Positions 1 through 8,014 are shown, counted from the first letter of the stretch. The stretch is DNA of 64,000 bases from Sphingopyxis sp. FD7 (GCF_003609835.1 NZ_AP017898.1:2914001-2978000), one strand, 5' to 3'. A program made the numbers and translations. The notes: generated from the letters alone by a model not told the origin.

Positions 1-582
1 CGGCGCGGCGGCGTCGCCCCTGGGCGGCGGGATGCGCGCGACGATGGCTTCGAGCGCTTCCTCGATGCCGATCCCCGCCTTGGCGCTGGCGAGCACCGCA
101 TCGTCGGCGGGCAGGCCGATGATATCCTCGATCTCGGCCTTCACCTTGTCGACGTCGGCCGCGGGCAGGTCGATCTTGTTGATGACGGGGACGATTTCAT
201 GGTCGTGCTCGATCGACTGATAGACGTTGGCGAGCGTCTGCGCCTCCACCCCCTGCGCCGCGTCGACGACGAGCAGCGCACCCTCGCACGCGGCGAGCGA
301 CCGCGACACTTCATAGGCGAAGTCGACGTGCCCCGGCGTGTCCATCAGGTTGAGCTGATAGGTTTCGCCATCCTTTGCGGTGTAGCTGAGGCGCACCGTC
401 TGCGCCTTGATGGTGATCCCGCGCTCTTTCTCGATGTCCATATTGTCGAGCACCTGCGCCGACATTTCGCGCTCGGTCAGCCCGCCGGTGAACTGGATCA
501 GCCGGTCGGCGAGCGTCGACTTGCCATGGTCGATATGCGCGATGATCGAAAAATTGCGGATGTGCGAGAGGGGCGTGGTCAT
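1..582 (-). CDS. lepA: Elongation factor 4 (LepA), N-terminal part, cut by window edge
   Basis: This is a translational GTPase that acts on the ribosome and promotes back-translocation. The 194 visible codons start at the ATG read from 582 and run off the left edge, so about two thirds of a roughly 600-residue protein is missing. The GTPase motifs are in order: G1 AHIDHGKS at residues 15-22, G2 GITIK at 55-59, G3 DTPGH at 81-85 and G4 NKID at 135-138. The N-terminal spacing is that of LepA rather than EF-G or TypA. The start gives the expected short leader ([20 protein letters not shown]). It is transcribed away from the restriction-modification gene across a gap of about 400 bases. Confidence 0.96.
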   Translation of the reverse strand, partial: MTTPLSHIRNFSIIAHIDHGKSTLADRLIQFTGGLTEREMSAQVLDNMDIEKERGITIKAQTVRLSYTAKDGETYQLNLMDTPGHVDFAYEVSRSLAACEGALLVVDAAQGVEAQTLANVYQSIEHDHEIVPVINKIDLPAADVDKVKAEIEDIIGLPADDAVLASAKAGIGIEEALEAIVARIPPPRGDAAAP

Positions 583-976
583 GGCGCGCCGTTAGCAGGC
601 GAAAGCCCGGCTGTCAGCAGGGAGTGGCGCTCCGGCCGGCGCCGCGGGCTTAACTTGTCAAACTTGTCACCTGGTTGCACCGGAAAACAGGGGGTTGGCC
701 GTGCGGTGCCGGAGGGAAGGTCGCGAAGGTCACCCACGCGGCGCACACGCGCGAAACATCGCAAAGGTCGCGCGCGGGCGCGATGTTTGGCGCGGCGGAA
801 AGGCAGCGGATTCAAGGGGTCAAAGAGCGAGGAGCGGCGAGGCTGGCATAGCCGGCGAGGTAGGAAAGCGGTTTTTCGCGCGGAGACGCGGAGGGCGCGG
901 AGGGGACTTGCCCCGCCCGCCGATGATCGCCACTGTGCCGCCGGTTCGCGCGGGGCGAGTGAGGGCGAAAAGACCA
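583..976. other. Intergenic region between divergent lepA and the restriction-modification gene
   Basis: I see no convincing gene in these 394 bases. They hold a direct repeat (acttgtca twice, around 653-668). They also hold an imperfect inverted repeat with arms 748-762 and 780-794 (14 of 15 positions pair, core AAACATCGC/GCGATGTTT). Around 870-905 is a CGCGGAGACGCGGAGG-type stretch that resembles the inner arms of the repeat at 40763-40968. Promoters for both flanking genes must lie here, but I could not place them with confidence. Confidence 0.5.
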
Positions 977-3025
977 ATGGATATTGCAGCTTATCTGGAC
1001 GAGGTGCGGACGCAGTTCGAGAGCGGGCACGCGACCGAGCATAGCTATCGCCCCGCGCTGCACCGCCTGTTCCAGAGCATCGACCCGGCGATCCGCGTCG
1101 TCAACGAGCCGAAGCGCGGCGACGCGGGCATGGTCGATTTCCTGTTCGAGCGCGACGGCGTGCCCTTCGGCTGGGCCGAGGCGAAGGACATCGACAAGGA
1201 CGTCATCCGCCTGAAAGGCTATTCGGTCGAGCAGCGCAAACGCTATGAGGCGGCCTATCCCAACCTGATCTATACCAACGGCGTCGATTTCGAGTTCATC
1301 CGCGACGGCGCGCAGGTGCATTTCGTGTCGATCGCCGATTTCCTGATGGGGTTGCAGGCGGTCCCCGACCGGTTCGAGGAACTGGAACGCCAGCTGCGGC
1401 TGTTCGCGGAAGCGAAGCCGATCAGCATCCGGTCGGCGGCAAAGCTGGCCGCGATGATGGCGGCGAAGGCGGCGATCATCAAGGACGAGATCGGCATCGC
1501 GCTGGCCGACGATCCCGATTACCGAACCGGGCTGGGCGGCCAGTATCAAAGTTTCAAGGCCAATCTGCTGCCCGCGCTCGAACCCGACGAGTTCGCCGAC
1601 ATCTATGCCGAAACGATCACTTACGGCATGTTCGCCGCGCGTTTTCACGACGACACACCCGACACGTTCAGCCGCGCCGAGGCGCTGGAAAAACTGCCCG
1701 CGTCGAACCCCTTTCTGAAAGGGTTGTTCGATTATATCGCCGGCCCGGCCCTGCCCAATCGCCTGCGTTACATCGTCGACGATCTGGCGCAGGTGCTGCG
1801 CGCGAGCGACCCGCATTCGCTGTTCAAGGATTTCGGCAAGTTCACCGCGCGCAACGACCCCTTCATCCATTTCTATGAAGACTTTCTCGCCGCCTATAAC
1901 CCCAGGAAGCGCAAGAGCCGGGGGGTGTGGTACACGCCCGAACCCGTCGTCGATTTCATCGTCCGCGCGGTCGACGATGTGCTGAAAAGCGAGTTCGGCC
2001 TGCCCGACGGGCTGGCCGACACCAGCAAGGTGACGGTCGACTGGGACACCGGGCAGGACGACCCCAAGACGGGCAAGCCGCGCACGATCAGGAAGGATGT
2101 TCACAAGGTCCAGATACTTGATCCCGCAACGGGTACGGGCACCTTTCTGGCGAAGGCGGTGCAACTGATTTCGGACCGGGTGAAGGCGCGCGCGCCGGGC
2201 AAATGGTCGGCCTATGTCGAGCAGGATCTGCTGCCGCGCCTGCACGGCTTCGAGCTGCTGATGGCGAGTTACGCCATGTGCCATATGAAGCTGGACATGA
2301 TGCTGACCGAAACCGGATACAAGCCGAGCGCAAAGCCGCCGCGCCTGTCGGTGTGGCTGACCAACGCGCTGGAACCCGCCGAGCGCGAGGTGAAGGATTT
2401 GTTCTTTCAACCGCTTGCCGAGGAAGCGCGCGGCGCAAGCGAGGTGAAGCGGCAGACGCCGATCATGTGCGTGATCGGGAATCCGCCTTATTCGGGCGAA
2501 AGTGCGAACAAGGGCGATCACATCAGGGAATTGATGGAAGCCTATAAAAAGGAGCCGGGCGGCAAGGAGAAGCTCAAGGAGCGCAATCCCAAGTGGATCA
2601 ATGACGATTATGTGAAGTTCATCCGCATGGCGGAGGATTTGATTTCCCGAAACCCGTCGGGGGGCGTATTAGGGTTCATCACCAATCACGGATACCTCGA
2701 CAATCCCACCTTTCGGGGGATGCGCTGGCATCTGCTCAGGACGTTTGACAAGATTTGGGTGCTCGATCTGCACGGCAATTCCAAGAAAAAGGAAATGTCT
2801 CCGGACGGATCACCGGACAAAAATGTCTTTGACATTCAACAAGGTACGGCTATTGTCATAGCTAGTAGGCTCGGCAGTGGCTCGGCAGTGGCTCGGCAGT
2901 GGCTCGGCAGTGGCTCGGCAGGCCGAGCTTTACCATGGGGAGCTTTGGGGCAGTCGCGCCGCCAAGAACGAGGCGCTTTGGACGGGAACGCCCGGCAACC
3001 TTTCCCTTACGCCGCTGCCGCATAA
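977..3025 (+). CDS. Type ISP/IIG-like restriction-modification enzyme, N-terminal part (nuclease and N6-adenine methyltransferase), frame broken at tandem repeat
   Basis: This frame encodes the nuclease and methyltransferase half of a single-chain restriction-modification enzyme. A PD-(D/E)xK-like site is visible (D54, then E68-A-K70). The adenine methyltransferase core follows, with SAM motif I DPATGTGT from residue 382 and catalytic motif IV NPPY at 502-505. I see no helicase domain, unlike the long type ISP enzymes, so the layout is closer to type IIG. I chose the ATG at 977 because family-like sequence (MDIAAYLDEVRTQFESG) begins there; the frame is open upstream to 695 but that part looks non-coding. 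From about residue 631 the reading enters an 11-bp tandem repeat and then continues in a non-homologous frame to a stop at 3025. The matching C-terminal half continues in another frame from 2877. The gene is therefore off, truncated or frameshifted in this copy. Confidence 0.85.
   Translation: MDIAAYLDEVRTQFESGHATEHSYRPALHRLFQSIDPAIRVVNEPKRGDAGMVDFLFERDGVPFGWAEAKDIDKDVIRLKGYSVEQRKRYEAAYPNLIYTNGVDFEFIRDGAQVHFVSIADFLMGLQAVPDRFEELERQLRLFAEAKPISIRSAAKLAAMMAAKAAIIKDEIGIALADDPDYRTGLGGQYQSFKANLLPALEPDEFADIYAETITYGMFAARFHDDTPDTFSRAEALEKLPASNPFLKGLFDYIAGPALPNRLRYIVDDLAQVLRASDPHSLFKDFGKFTARNDPFIHFYEDFLAAYNPRKRKSRGVWYTPEPVVDFIVRAVDDVLKSEFGLPDGLADTSKVTVDWDTGQDDPKTGKPRTIRKDVHKVQILDPATGTGTFLAKAVQLISDRVKARAPGKWSAYVEQDLLPRLHGFELLMASYAMCHMKLDMMLTETGYKPSAKPPRLSVWLTNALEPAEREVKDLFFQPLAEEARGASEVKRQTPIMCVIGNPPYSGESANKGDHIRELMEAYKKEPGGKEKLKERNPKWINDDYVKFIRMAEDLISRNPSGGVLGFITNHGYLDNPTFRGMRWHLLRTFDKIWVLDLHGNSKKKEMSPDGSPDKNVFDIQQGTAIVIASRLGSGSAVARQWLGSGSAGRALPWGALGQSRRQERGALDGNARQPFPYAAAA
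2868..2921 (+). repeat. 11-bp tandem repeat (GGCTCGGCAGT, 4.9 copies) inside the restriction-modification gene
   Basis: Four perfect head-to-tail copies of GGCTCGGCAGT occupy 2868-2911. A fifth copy matches 10 of 11 bases (2912-2921). Eleven is not a multiple of three, so each gain or loss changes frame. The upstream frame has codon starts at positions equal to 2 mod 3 and the downstream conserved frame at 0 mod 3. One extra unit (+11), or two fewer (-22), joins them. Translated, the repeat gives an 11-residue cycle (LGSGSAVARQW). This looks like a slipped-strand phase-variation tract; that role is inference. Confidence 0.92.
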
Positions 3026-4373
3026 GGCGCCGCTTCACCCGTTCATCTCCCGCGATTACGGACGTGAAGAGCGCTACCAGCGAGGGTTCTCGGTCGCCGA
3101 GCTGATGCCGGTCAATTCCGTGGGAATTGTCACTGCACGAGATGCGCTGACCATCGACATGGATCGGGAGACCCTGTGGGAACGAGTCAGGGACATGAAA
3201 TTGTCCGATCCCGAGGAACTGCGGCAGCGCTACGCTCTCGGCGCAGATGTGCGAGACTGGCGTGTTGAATGGGCCAAAGCGGACATTACGCGGCACTTTG
3301 GACAGACTTATCTGAAGCAGATTGCCTATCGACCGTTCGACATGCGCTGGACCTATTATACCGGCAATTCGCGCGGGTTTATATGTTACCCGCGCGATGA
3401 GGTAATGCGTCATCTTGCAGAGCACGAAAATTTGGCGCTGATGGTTCCGAAACAGACCAAGGACGAACTCGGCGGTCTGGTGAATGATGGAATAGCCGGT
3501 CACAAAGCGTTCAGCGGCTTTGATATCACCTCCAATTTTCCTCTCTATTTCTATCCCGATAATGCGACCGAGCAACGCGACGCTTTCGCTCCGAAACAAC
3601 GCACCCTCAACTTCGACCCCAAACTCTACGCCGCCATCTGCGCCGCCGCCGGGATCGACCCCGCCGATACGGCGATGTCGCGCGATGCCGATGGCCCCCA
3701 CCCCAATCCCTCCCCTGAAGGGGAGGGGCTTTATGATTTCCGCGCGGCCACGGGCGACGCGCGGCCGAGCGAGGTCAAGGTCTTCGACTATATCTATGGC
3801 GTGCTGCATTCGCCCGCCTATCGCGAGACCTTTGCCGAGTTTCTGAAGATCGACTTTCCGCGCATTCCCTACCCCCACTCGCCTGAGGTGTTTCGCCACG
3901 TCAGCGAAAAGGGCGAGGCGCTGCGGCGGTTGCACCTGATGGAAGCGGGCGCGATCGGTGCGACGCCCTATCCCTATCATGGCGAGGGGGACGATGTGGT
4001 GGCGAGCGGGTTTCCGAAGTTTGAAAAATCCTCCCCATCGCTGCGCGACAGGGAGGGGGACCATGCGGAGCATGGTGGAGGGGCCAGCGGCGCAAAGGCC
4101 CCTCCACCGCCTTCGGCGGTCCCCCTCCCCACGGCTTCGCCGCAGGGAGGATCAACCGGCCGCGTCTTCATCAACAGGGACCAGTATTTCGATGGCGTCC
4201 CCGAAATCGCGTGGACGTTCCGCATCGGCGGATATCAGCCCGCGCAGAAATGGCTGAAGGACCGGCGCGGGCGCGCGCTGTCGTGGGACGACATCGGCCA
4301 TTATCAGAAGATCGTCAAAATCCTGATCGAAACCGACCGGATCATGCGCGAGATCGCGCTGCCGCTGGATTGA
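2877..4373 (+). CDS. Type ISP/IIG-like restriction-modification enzyme, C-terminal part (target recognition region), out of frame with its N-terminal half
   Basis: This frame continues the enzyme after the tandem repeat. Family-like sequence resumes with AELYHGELWGSRAAKNEALW. Later blocks (YRPFDMRWTYYTG near 3327, and DYIYGVLHSPAYRETFAEFL near 3788) match the type ISP C-terminal specificity region. The nominal start is a GTG inside the repeat (2877) with no ribosome binding site, so independent translation is doubtful; it probably needs a frame-restoring repeat change. A fused protein would have about 1,135 residues with one added unit, or 1,124 with two removed. Two repeat-derived segments interrupt the sequence in frame (3708-3727 and 4028-4152). 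No separate specificity subunit or second methyltransferase is nearby. Confidence 0.82.
   Translation: MARQWLGSGSAVARQAELYHGELWGSRAAKNEALWTGTPGNLSLTPLPHKAPLHPFISRDYGREERYQRGFSVAELMPVNSVGIVTARDALTIDMDRETLWERVRDMKLSDPEELRQRYALGADVRDWRVEWAKADITRHFGQTYLKQIAYRPFDMRWTYYTGNSRGFICYPRDEVMRHLAEHENLALMVPKQTKDELGGLVNDGIAGHKAFSGFDITSNFPLYFYPDNATEQRDAFAPKQRTLNFDPKLYAAICAAAGIDPADTAMSRDADGPHPNPSPEGEGLYDFRAATGDARPSEVKVFDYIYGVLHSPAYRETFAEFLKIDFPRIPYPHSPEVFRHVSEKGEALRRLHLMEAGAIGATPYPYHGEGDDVVASGFPKFEKSSPSLRDREGDHAEHGGGASGAKAPPPPSAVPLPTASPQGGSTGRVFINRDQYFDGVPEIAWTFRIGGYQPAQKWLKDRRGRALSWDDIGHYQKIVKILIETDRIMREIALPLD
3708..3727. repeat. Short palindromic repeat translated in frame within the restriction-modification gene
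   Basis: CCCTCCCC and GGGGAGGG are perfect 8-base arms around a TGAA loop. The surrounding translation (HPNPSPEGEG) is the kind of low-information peptide produced when a common intergenic hairpin sits inside a gene. It keeps the downstream frame open. A related hairpin lies between genes at 9284-9305. Confidence 0.75.
4028..4152. repeat. Nested palindromic element (about 125 bp) translated in frame within the restriction-modification gene
   Basis: Three nested arm pairs are visible: ATCCTCCC (4028-4035) with GGGAGGAT (4145-4152), GGGAGGGGGACC (4051-4062) with GGTCCCCCTCCC (4118-4129), and GGTGGAGGGGCC (4074-4085) with GGCCCCTCCACC (4097-4108). The whole could form a long cruciform or RNA hairpin. 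It adds about 40 Ser/Pro/Gly-rich residues to the protein without a stop. Such elements are usually intergenic in this kind of genome. Confidence 0.8.
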
Positions 4374-4402
4374 GCCCCGGCCCGCCAGCGCCCCGCCCCC
4401 GC

Positions 4403-4816
4403 TCAGCCCAGCGCGCGCGTCCTTGCCAGTTCGGCGAACAGCGGGTGGTCCGAATGGATGTGGTTTTCGGCGACGAATCCGTCCTTCAGCACCAGCCGGT
4501 CGACGCCGACGATCGTGTCGGGACCGACCGGAAAGGCGCCGCGCAGCACCCAGCGGACGAAGGCGACGTCGCCGCTTGTCGCATGATCGGTGACCTCGAC
4601 GCTGAAATCGGGAAGCGCGGCGAGGAAACTGGCGATCGCGCCGATATAGGCGGCGCGCCCGACGACGGGGACCGACGCGCGCGGCCATGTCCCGCGCACG
4701 TCGGGAAGCACCACCGCCGCGACCATCGCGGGGTCGCGCGCCTGCGACCAGAAATAGGTGAACCCCTCGACCGACCAGCGCCGGGTGGGCGGGGCGTCGT
4801 GCGACATATCGGACAT
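4403..4816 (-). CDS. SnoaL/NTF2-like family protein
   Basis: A 137-residue protein of the small NTF2-like fold, which includes polyketide cyclases, limonene-epoxide hydrolases and many uncharacterised small-molecule proteins. Supporting features are the family length, the N-terminal helix pattern (FTYFWSQARDPAMVAAVVLPD) and the alternating strands with a conserved-type ending (GFVAENHIHSDHPLFAEL). The ATG at 4816 follows an AGAAAGG-like binding site, and its translation starts where homology-like sequence starts, although the frame is open further upstream. It converges with the restriction-modification gene. No substrate can be inferred. Confidence 0.8.
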   Translation of the reverse strand: MSDMSHDAPPTRRWSVEGFTYFWSQARDPAMVAAVVLPDVRGTWPRASVPVVGRAAYIGAIASFLAALPDFSVEVTDHATSGDVAFVRWVLRGAFPVGPDTIVGVDRLVLKDGFVAENHIHSDHPLFAELARTRALG

Positions 4817-4941
4817 GCTCGGCCTTTCTGCTGTGACCCGCCGACGATAGGGCGCGGCGGGCGGCGCGGGCAATGACGCGGGGGGTAATGGGGCGCGGCG
4901 GCGATGCCGGAGGGACGGCCCCGCGGCGCCCTCGCCCCCGA

Positions 4942-5451
4942 TCAGCCCCCCGGCAGTTCGGCGCCGAGCGCCGCGATCACCGCATCCTGCGCCGACACCA
5001 GCCCGGCGAGCCGTTCGCGCAGCGCGTGGATCTGTGGAAGTCCGTCGATCGCTTCCGCCACGCGGCGCTCGAGATAGAGGCGGTCGATATCGGCGAGCGC
5101 CGCGGTCGTCGGCGCGCGCGCGGCGACCATGCGCGAGATCGCCTGCTGTGCGACGATCCAGCGTTCGCTGGCGACCGGCGCCCCCGCCGCGGCGGCGACG
5201 AGCGCCGCGGCGGCGCTGCGTTCGGCGGCAAAGGCGCGCTGCCCGGCGGCCGCTTCGGCCTCCCACCGCGCGAGCCGTCCGGCGAGGTCGGCGGGCAGCG
5301 GGCCGGGCGGCGGAACCGGGGTCGGCGACGGCGCGACGTCGAACCGCCCCTCGACCGGGCGCTTCGCGAGCGAAGGCGCGTCGCCGCCGACGCTCGCGGC
5401 GCAGGCGGGCAGCGCCAGCGTCAGCAGAAGAAGAGGAAGGATGCGCGTCAT
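4942..5451 (-). CDS. Putative lipoprotein, function unknown
   Basis: A 169-residue protein with a lipoprotein signal: MTRILPLLLLTLALPAC, lipobox LPAC, with Cys17 as the likely lipidated residue. The mature part is Ala/Arg-rich, predicted largely helical, with a Pro-rich stretch after the signal (TPVPPPGPLPADL). I do not recognise a domain. It stands alone between the SnoaL-like gene and the rplU promoter region. The signal peptide and codon pattern argue that it is real. Confidence 0.7.
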   Translation of the reverse strand: MTRILPLLLLTLALPACAASVGGDAPSLAKRPVEGRFDVAPSPTPVPPPGPLPADLAGRLARWEAEAAAGQRAFAAERSAAAALVAAAAGAPVASERWIVAQQAISRMVAARAPTTAALADIDRLYLERRVAEAIDGLPQIHALRERLAGLVSAQDAVIAALGAELPGG

Positions 5452-5561
5452 CGCCGCCCCTGATATGGGGACGCAGCCGGTGCAGCAAGGGGCGAATCGG
5501 CGGCGCCGACGATAAAGCGCCGCACCCCGCCGTTGCGGACAAAAAGCGCGGAAATATGCGG

Positions 5562-5590
5562 TTGACAGCCGCGCGTCATGCCGCTAGTGG
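5562..5590 (+). promoter_or_regulatory. Candidate promoter of rplU-rpmA
   Basis: TTGACA at 5562-5567, a 17-base spacer, then TAGTGG at 5585-5590. The -35 is consensus and the -10 is weak. It lies about 90 bases before the rplU start. The tRNA-Glu promoter proposed at 57171 has the same layout. Confidence 0.55.
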
Positions 5591-5620
5591 CGCTGACTTT
5601 CCCGCATGACGGAAAAATCG

Positions 5621-5634
5621 CCCGCTTCGGCGGG
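5621..5634 (+). other. UUCG hairpin in the rplU leader
   Basis: CCCGC-TTCG-GCGGG forms a 5-bp stem closed by a stable UUCG-type loop, between the candidate promoter and the rplU start. It could be part of an autoregulatory r-protein leader. No T-run follows, so it is not an obvious terminator. Confidence 0.4.
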
Positions 5635-5679
5635 GGACCGGCAGCGCGGGTGTTCTAGTTTCTGATTGGATGGAAGACC

Positions 5680-6156
5680 ATGTTCGCAATCGTGCGCACG
5701 GGCGGAAAGCAGTATCGCGTTGCCGCCGGAGACAAGATCGCCGTCGAGAAGATCGAGGGTGAAGCCGGCGACACCGTGTCGCTGGGCGACGTCCTCTTGG
5801 CCGGTGACGGCGGCGAGGTGAAGGATGCGAAGGGTCTGACCGTCTCGGCCGAGATCATCGCCCAGACGCGCGGCGAAAAGGTCATCGTCTTCAAGAAGCG
5901 CCGTCGGCACAATTATCGCCGCCGCAACGGCCACCGCCAGTCGCTGACGCTGCTGCGCATCCTGGCCGTCGGCGAAGCGAAGAAGGCCGCGCCGAAGAAG
6001 GACGCCGCGCCCAAGGCCGATGCCGCGCCCGCCGCCGAAGCCAAGGCTGCGCCCGCCAGGAAGGCTGCTGCGCCGAAGAAGGACGCGGCGCCCAAGGCCG
6101 ATGCCGCCGAAAAGAAGCCCGCTGCAAAAAAGGCAGCCCCCAAGAAGGACGCCTGA
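5680..6156 (+). CDS. rplU: 50S ribosomal protein L21 with Ala/Lys-rich C-terminal extension
   Basis: L21 binds 23S rRNA in the large ribosomal subunit. Residues 1-100 are typical ([20 protein letters not shown], then [20 protein letters not shown]). The protein is 158 residues long against about 100 in most bacteria. The extra tail, about 55 residues, is built of repeats of Ala, Lys, Pro and Asp ([11 protein letters not shown] occurs twice). Such basic low-complexity tails are known on alphaproteobacterial ribosomal proteins. A GGAAGA binding site precedes the ATG. It forms an operon with rpmA 49 bases downstream. Confidence 0.97.
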   Translation: MFAIVRTGGKQYRVAAGDKIAVEKIEGEAGDTVSLGDVLLAGDGGEVKDAKGLTVSAEIIAQTRGEKVIVFKKRRRHNYRRRNGHRQSLTLLRILAVGEAKKAAPKKDAAPKADAAPAAEAKAAPARKAAAPKKDAAPKADAAEKKPAAKKAAPKKDA

Positions 6157-6205
6157 GCGCGGCAACGCGGCTCGGCCCCTCCAGACGAATTAAGGAGCAT
6201 CAGTC

Positions 6206-6475
6206 ATGGCACATAAGAAAGCAGGCGGTTCGTCGCGCAACGGTCGCGATTCGGCCGGTCGTCGCCTTGGCGTGAAGAAGTTCGGCGGTCAGGAAGTGAT
6301 CGGCGGCAACATCATCGTGCGCCAGCGCGGAACCAAGGTCTATCCGGGCGTCAATGTCGGCATGGGCAAGGACCACACGCTGTTCGCCACCGCCGACGGC
6401 CGCGTCCGATTCCACGACGGCAAGCTTGGCCGCAAATATGTGTCGGTCGACATGATGGCCGACGCCGCCGAATAA
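6206..6475 (+). CDS. rpmA: 50S ribosomal protein L27
   Basis: L27 lies near the peptidyl-transferase centre of the large subunit. The 89-residue protein has the classic start [20 protein letters not shown] and the core [20 protein letters not shown]. There is no cleavable N-terminal leader of the Firmicutes type. A strong AAGGAG site lies 9 bases before the ATG. It follows rplU in the usual order and is followed by a good terminator at 6556. The obg GTPase that often comes next in bacteria is not in this window. Confidence 0.98.
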   Translation: MAHKKAGGSSRNGRDSAGRRLGVKKFGGQEVIGGNIIVRQRGTKVYPGVNVGMGKDHTLFATADGRVRFHDGKLGRKYVSVDMMADAAE

Positions 6476-6555
6476 GGGACGACTTGACGGGTCGTCCACC
6501 AGGGATGACCCGGAGCCGTCCTTTCTGCGCATAGCGGAAACAAGGTTCGAAAAGA

Positions 6556-6586
6556 GGGAGACGGGTCGCCCCGGACTCCCTTTTTT
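6556..6586 (+). terminator. Rho-independent terminator after rplU-rpmA
   Basis: A stem of GGGAG plus CGGG pairs with CCCG plus CTCCC around a TCGC loop, followed directly by six T residues (6581-6586). It lies 81 bases after the rpmA stop. Confidence 0.85.
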
Positions 6587-6711
6587 CTTGCCCGCAATCC
6601 AGCCACTTGGGCTTCGGGCGCGAAAATGGGGCCATCCATCTCCCTCGCACATCGGCTGTCGTCAAAGCGTCACCATCTGGCGCCAGGGGGCAGGCATTGG
6701 GAGTTAGAAAA

Positions 6712-7308
6712 ATGTTCGCGCGTACCGAAAGACTGTTGCTGCGGCCCGGCTGGATCGAGGATGCGCCCGCGCTCGCGCGTGCGATCGGCGAGGAAGCCGT
6801 CGTCCGCAACCTCGCGACCGCGCCCTGGCCCTATGGCGAGAGCGACGCGCGCGACTTCCTGTCGCAGACGGTCGATCCCATGCAGCCGCGCTTCCTGATC
6901 TTTGCGCGCACCGGCGGCGCTCCGCGCCTTATCGGCGGCTGCGGCATTTCGGACGGTCCCGACGGTCGCCCCGAAATGGGCTATTGGATCGCGCGCCCCT
7001 ATTGGGGCCTTGGTTTTGCGACCGAGGCGGGGCGCCAGCTTGTCCGCATCGCGCGCGCGATGAACCTGCCCAGGCTGTCGGCGGGGCATTTCCTCGACAA
7101 TCCGGCGTCGGGCGCGGTGCTGCGCAAGCTGGGCTTCCGGCCCACTGGCAAGGTCGCCCCACGCTACAGCCTGGCGCGGGGCGGCGAAGCGGCCTGCGCG
7201 CTGTTCGAGGAAGGCGAGGCCGACGCCGACCGCGCCGCCACCCCGATGCGTGATCGCATCGGGGTGGACGAGGATTTCCGCGAGGAACTGCGCCTGATGG
7301 CAGCATAA
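6712..7308 (+). CDS. GNAT family N-acetyltransferase (RimJ/RimL-like)
   Basis: A 198-residue acetyl-CoA-dependent acetyltransferase of the GNAT fold. It has the RimJ/RimL-type start (FARTERLLLRPGWIEDAPAL). The acetyl-CoA-binding region follows (EMGYWIARPYWGLGFATEAG, where the usual Q/RxxGxG/A loop reads WGLGFA), and then the typical LDNPASGAVLRKLGF segment. I chose the ATG at 6712 because the family sequence begins there. The substrate is unknown; proteins of this class near ribosomal genes often modify protein N-termini, but that is inference. The tail after about residue 165 is acidic and not clearly part of the domain. Confidence 0.88.
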   Translation: MFARTERLLLRPGWIEDAPALARAIGEEAVVRNLATAPWPYGESDARDFLSQTVDPMQPRFLIFARTGGAPRLIGGCGISDGPDGRPEMGYWIARPYWGLGFATEAGRQLVRIARAMNLPRLSAGHFLDNPASGAVLRKLGFRPTGKVAPRYSLARGGEAACALFEEGEADADRAATPMRDRIGVDEDFREELRLMAA

Positions 7309-7510
7309 GGCGGTTCGCGCAGCAAGACGCGGAGTCGGAGGCCTGCCCCCCCAACGGCGCACGGCTGCGAACGAGCGCCGCGTCCGCAAAGACCCGACAG
7401 CTTCGCCATTTCGACGCCTCGAACGCGGAATTAACGGGTTCTGACCCTGGTCACCTGAATCCAAAGTTCGCCACGATGACGATGATGAAACGAACTTCGA
7501 TTCCACCATA

Positions 7511-8014
7511 TTAGCGCGGGCCGATCATCCCCGCGCCCGTCGGCGGGCCAAGCCCCCTTACCGCGCGCGCGAGCAGGCGGCGTCTCTCGAACGGGCCAGG
7601 CAGATCCCACGCGCCCGTCGCGTCGGCGGTGAAGCCGAAGAAGCGGCCATAATATTCGGGATCGCCGATCATCATCAGCGCGCCGTCGGCGGCGCTTTCG
7701 GCGGCGGCGAGCATATGCGCCATCAGCGCGCGGCCGTGCCCGCCGCGCTGGACGTCGGGGCGCACCGCGACGGGGCCGACCATGACGAGCGGCGTTTCGG
7801 TGCCGTCCGCGGCGCGATGCGCGACGGGCCAGCACTGGATCGTGCCGACGAGCGCGCCATCCTCGACCGCGGCAAAGCTGAGCGCGGGCAGCGCATCCCT
7901 GCCTTCGCGGATGCGATAGGCGGTGCGTCCAAAGCGGTCGGTCCCGAACGCCGCGTCGAGGAGCGCCTCGACCGCCGCCGGTTCGATGTTCGACAAGGGA
8001 AGTAACTCGACCAA
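7511..8014 (-). CDS. GNAT family N-acetyltransferase (YhbS-like)
   Basis: A 167-residue GNAT protein. The central strand-loop-helix reads VGPVAVRPDVQRGGHGRALM, where QRGGHG is the pyrophosphate-binding Q/RxxGxG motif. It ends with the YYGRFFGF segment seen in YhbS-like proteins. It converges with the upstream GNAT gene, with about 200 bases between them in which I see nothing definite. The substrate is unknown. Confidence 0.88.
   Translation of the reverse strand: MVELLPLSNIEPAAVEALLDAAFGTDRFGRTAYRIREGRDALPALSFAAVEDGALVGTIQCWPVAHRAADGTETPLVMVGPVAVRPDVQRGGHGRALMAHMLAAAESAADGALMMIGDPEYYGRFFGFTADATGAWDLPGPFERRRLLARAVRGLGPPTGAGMIGPR

Noticed and set aside
695..976. Possible N-terminal extension of the restriction-modification gene
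   Set aside because: The in-frame codons lie in palindromic, Arg-rich sequence; family-like sequence begins only at the ATG at 977.
812..2521. Long antisense reading frame opposite the restriction-modification gene
   Set aside because: It mirrors the codon periodicity of the real gene, as GC-rich DNA often does; the protein is Arg/Gln-rich with no recognisable domain.
2877..2879. GTG start for an independent C-terminal restriction-modification protein
   Set aside because: It lies within the tandem repeat and has no ribosome binding site, so a separate specificity protein is less likely than a frame switch.
7309..7510. Possible small gene or terminator between the convergent GNAT genes
   Set aside because: I found no frame with credible coding features and no clear stem with a T-run.
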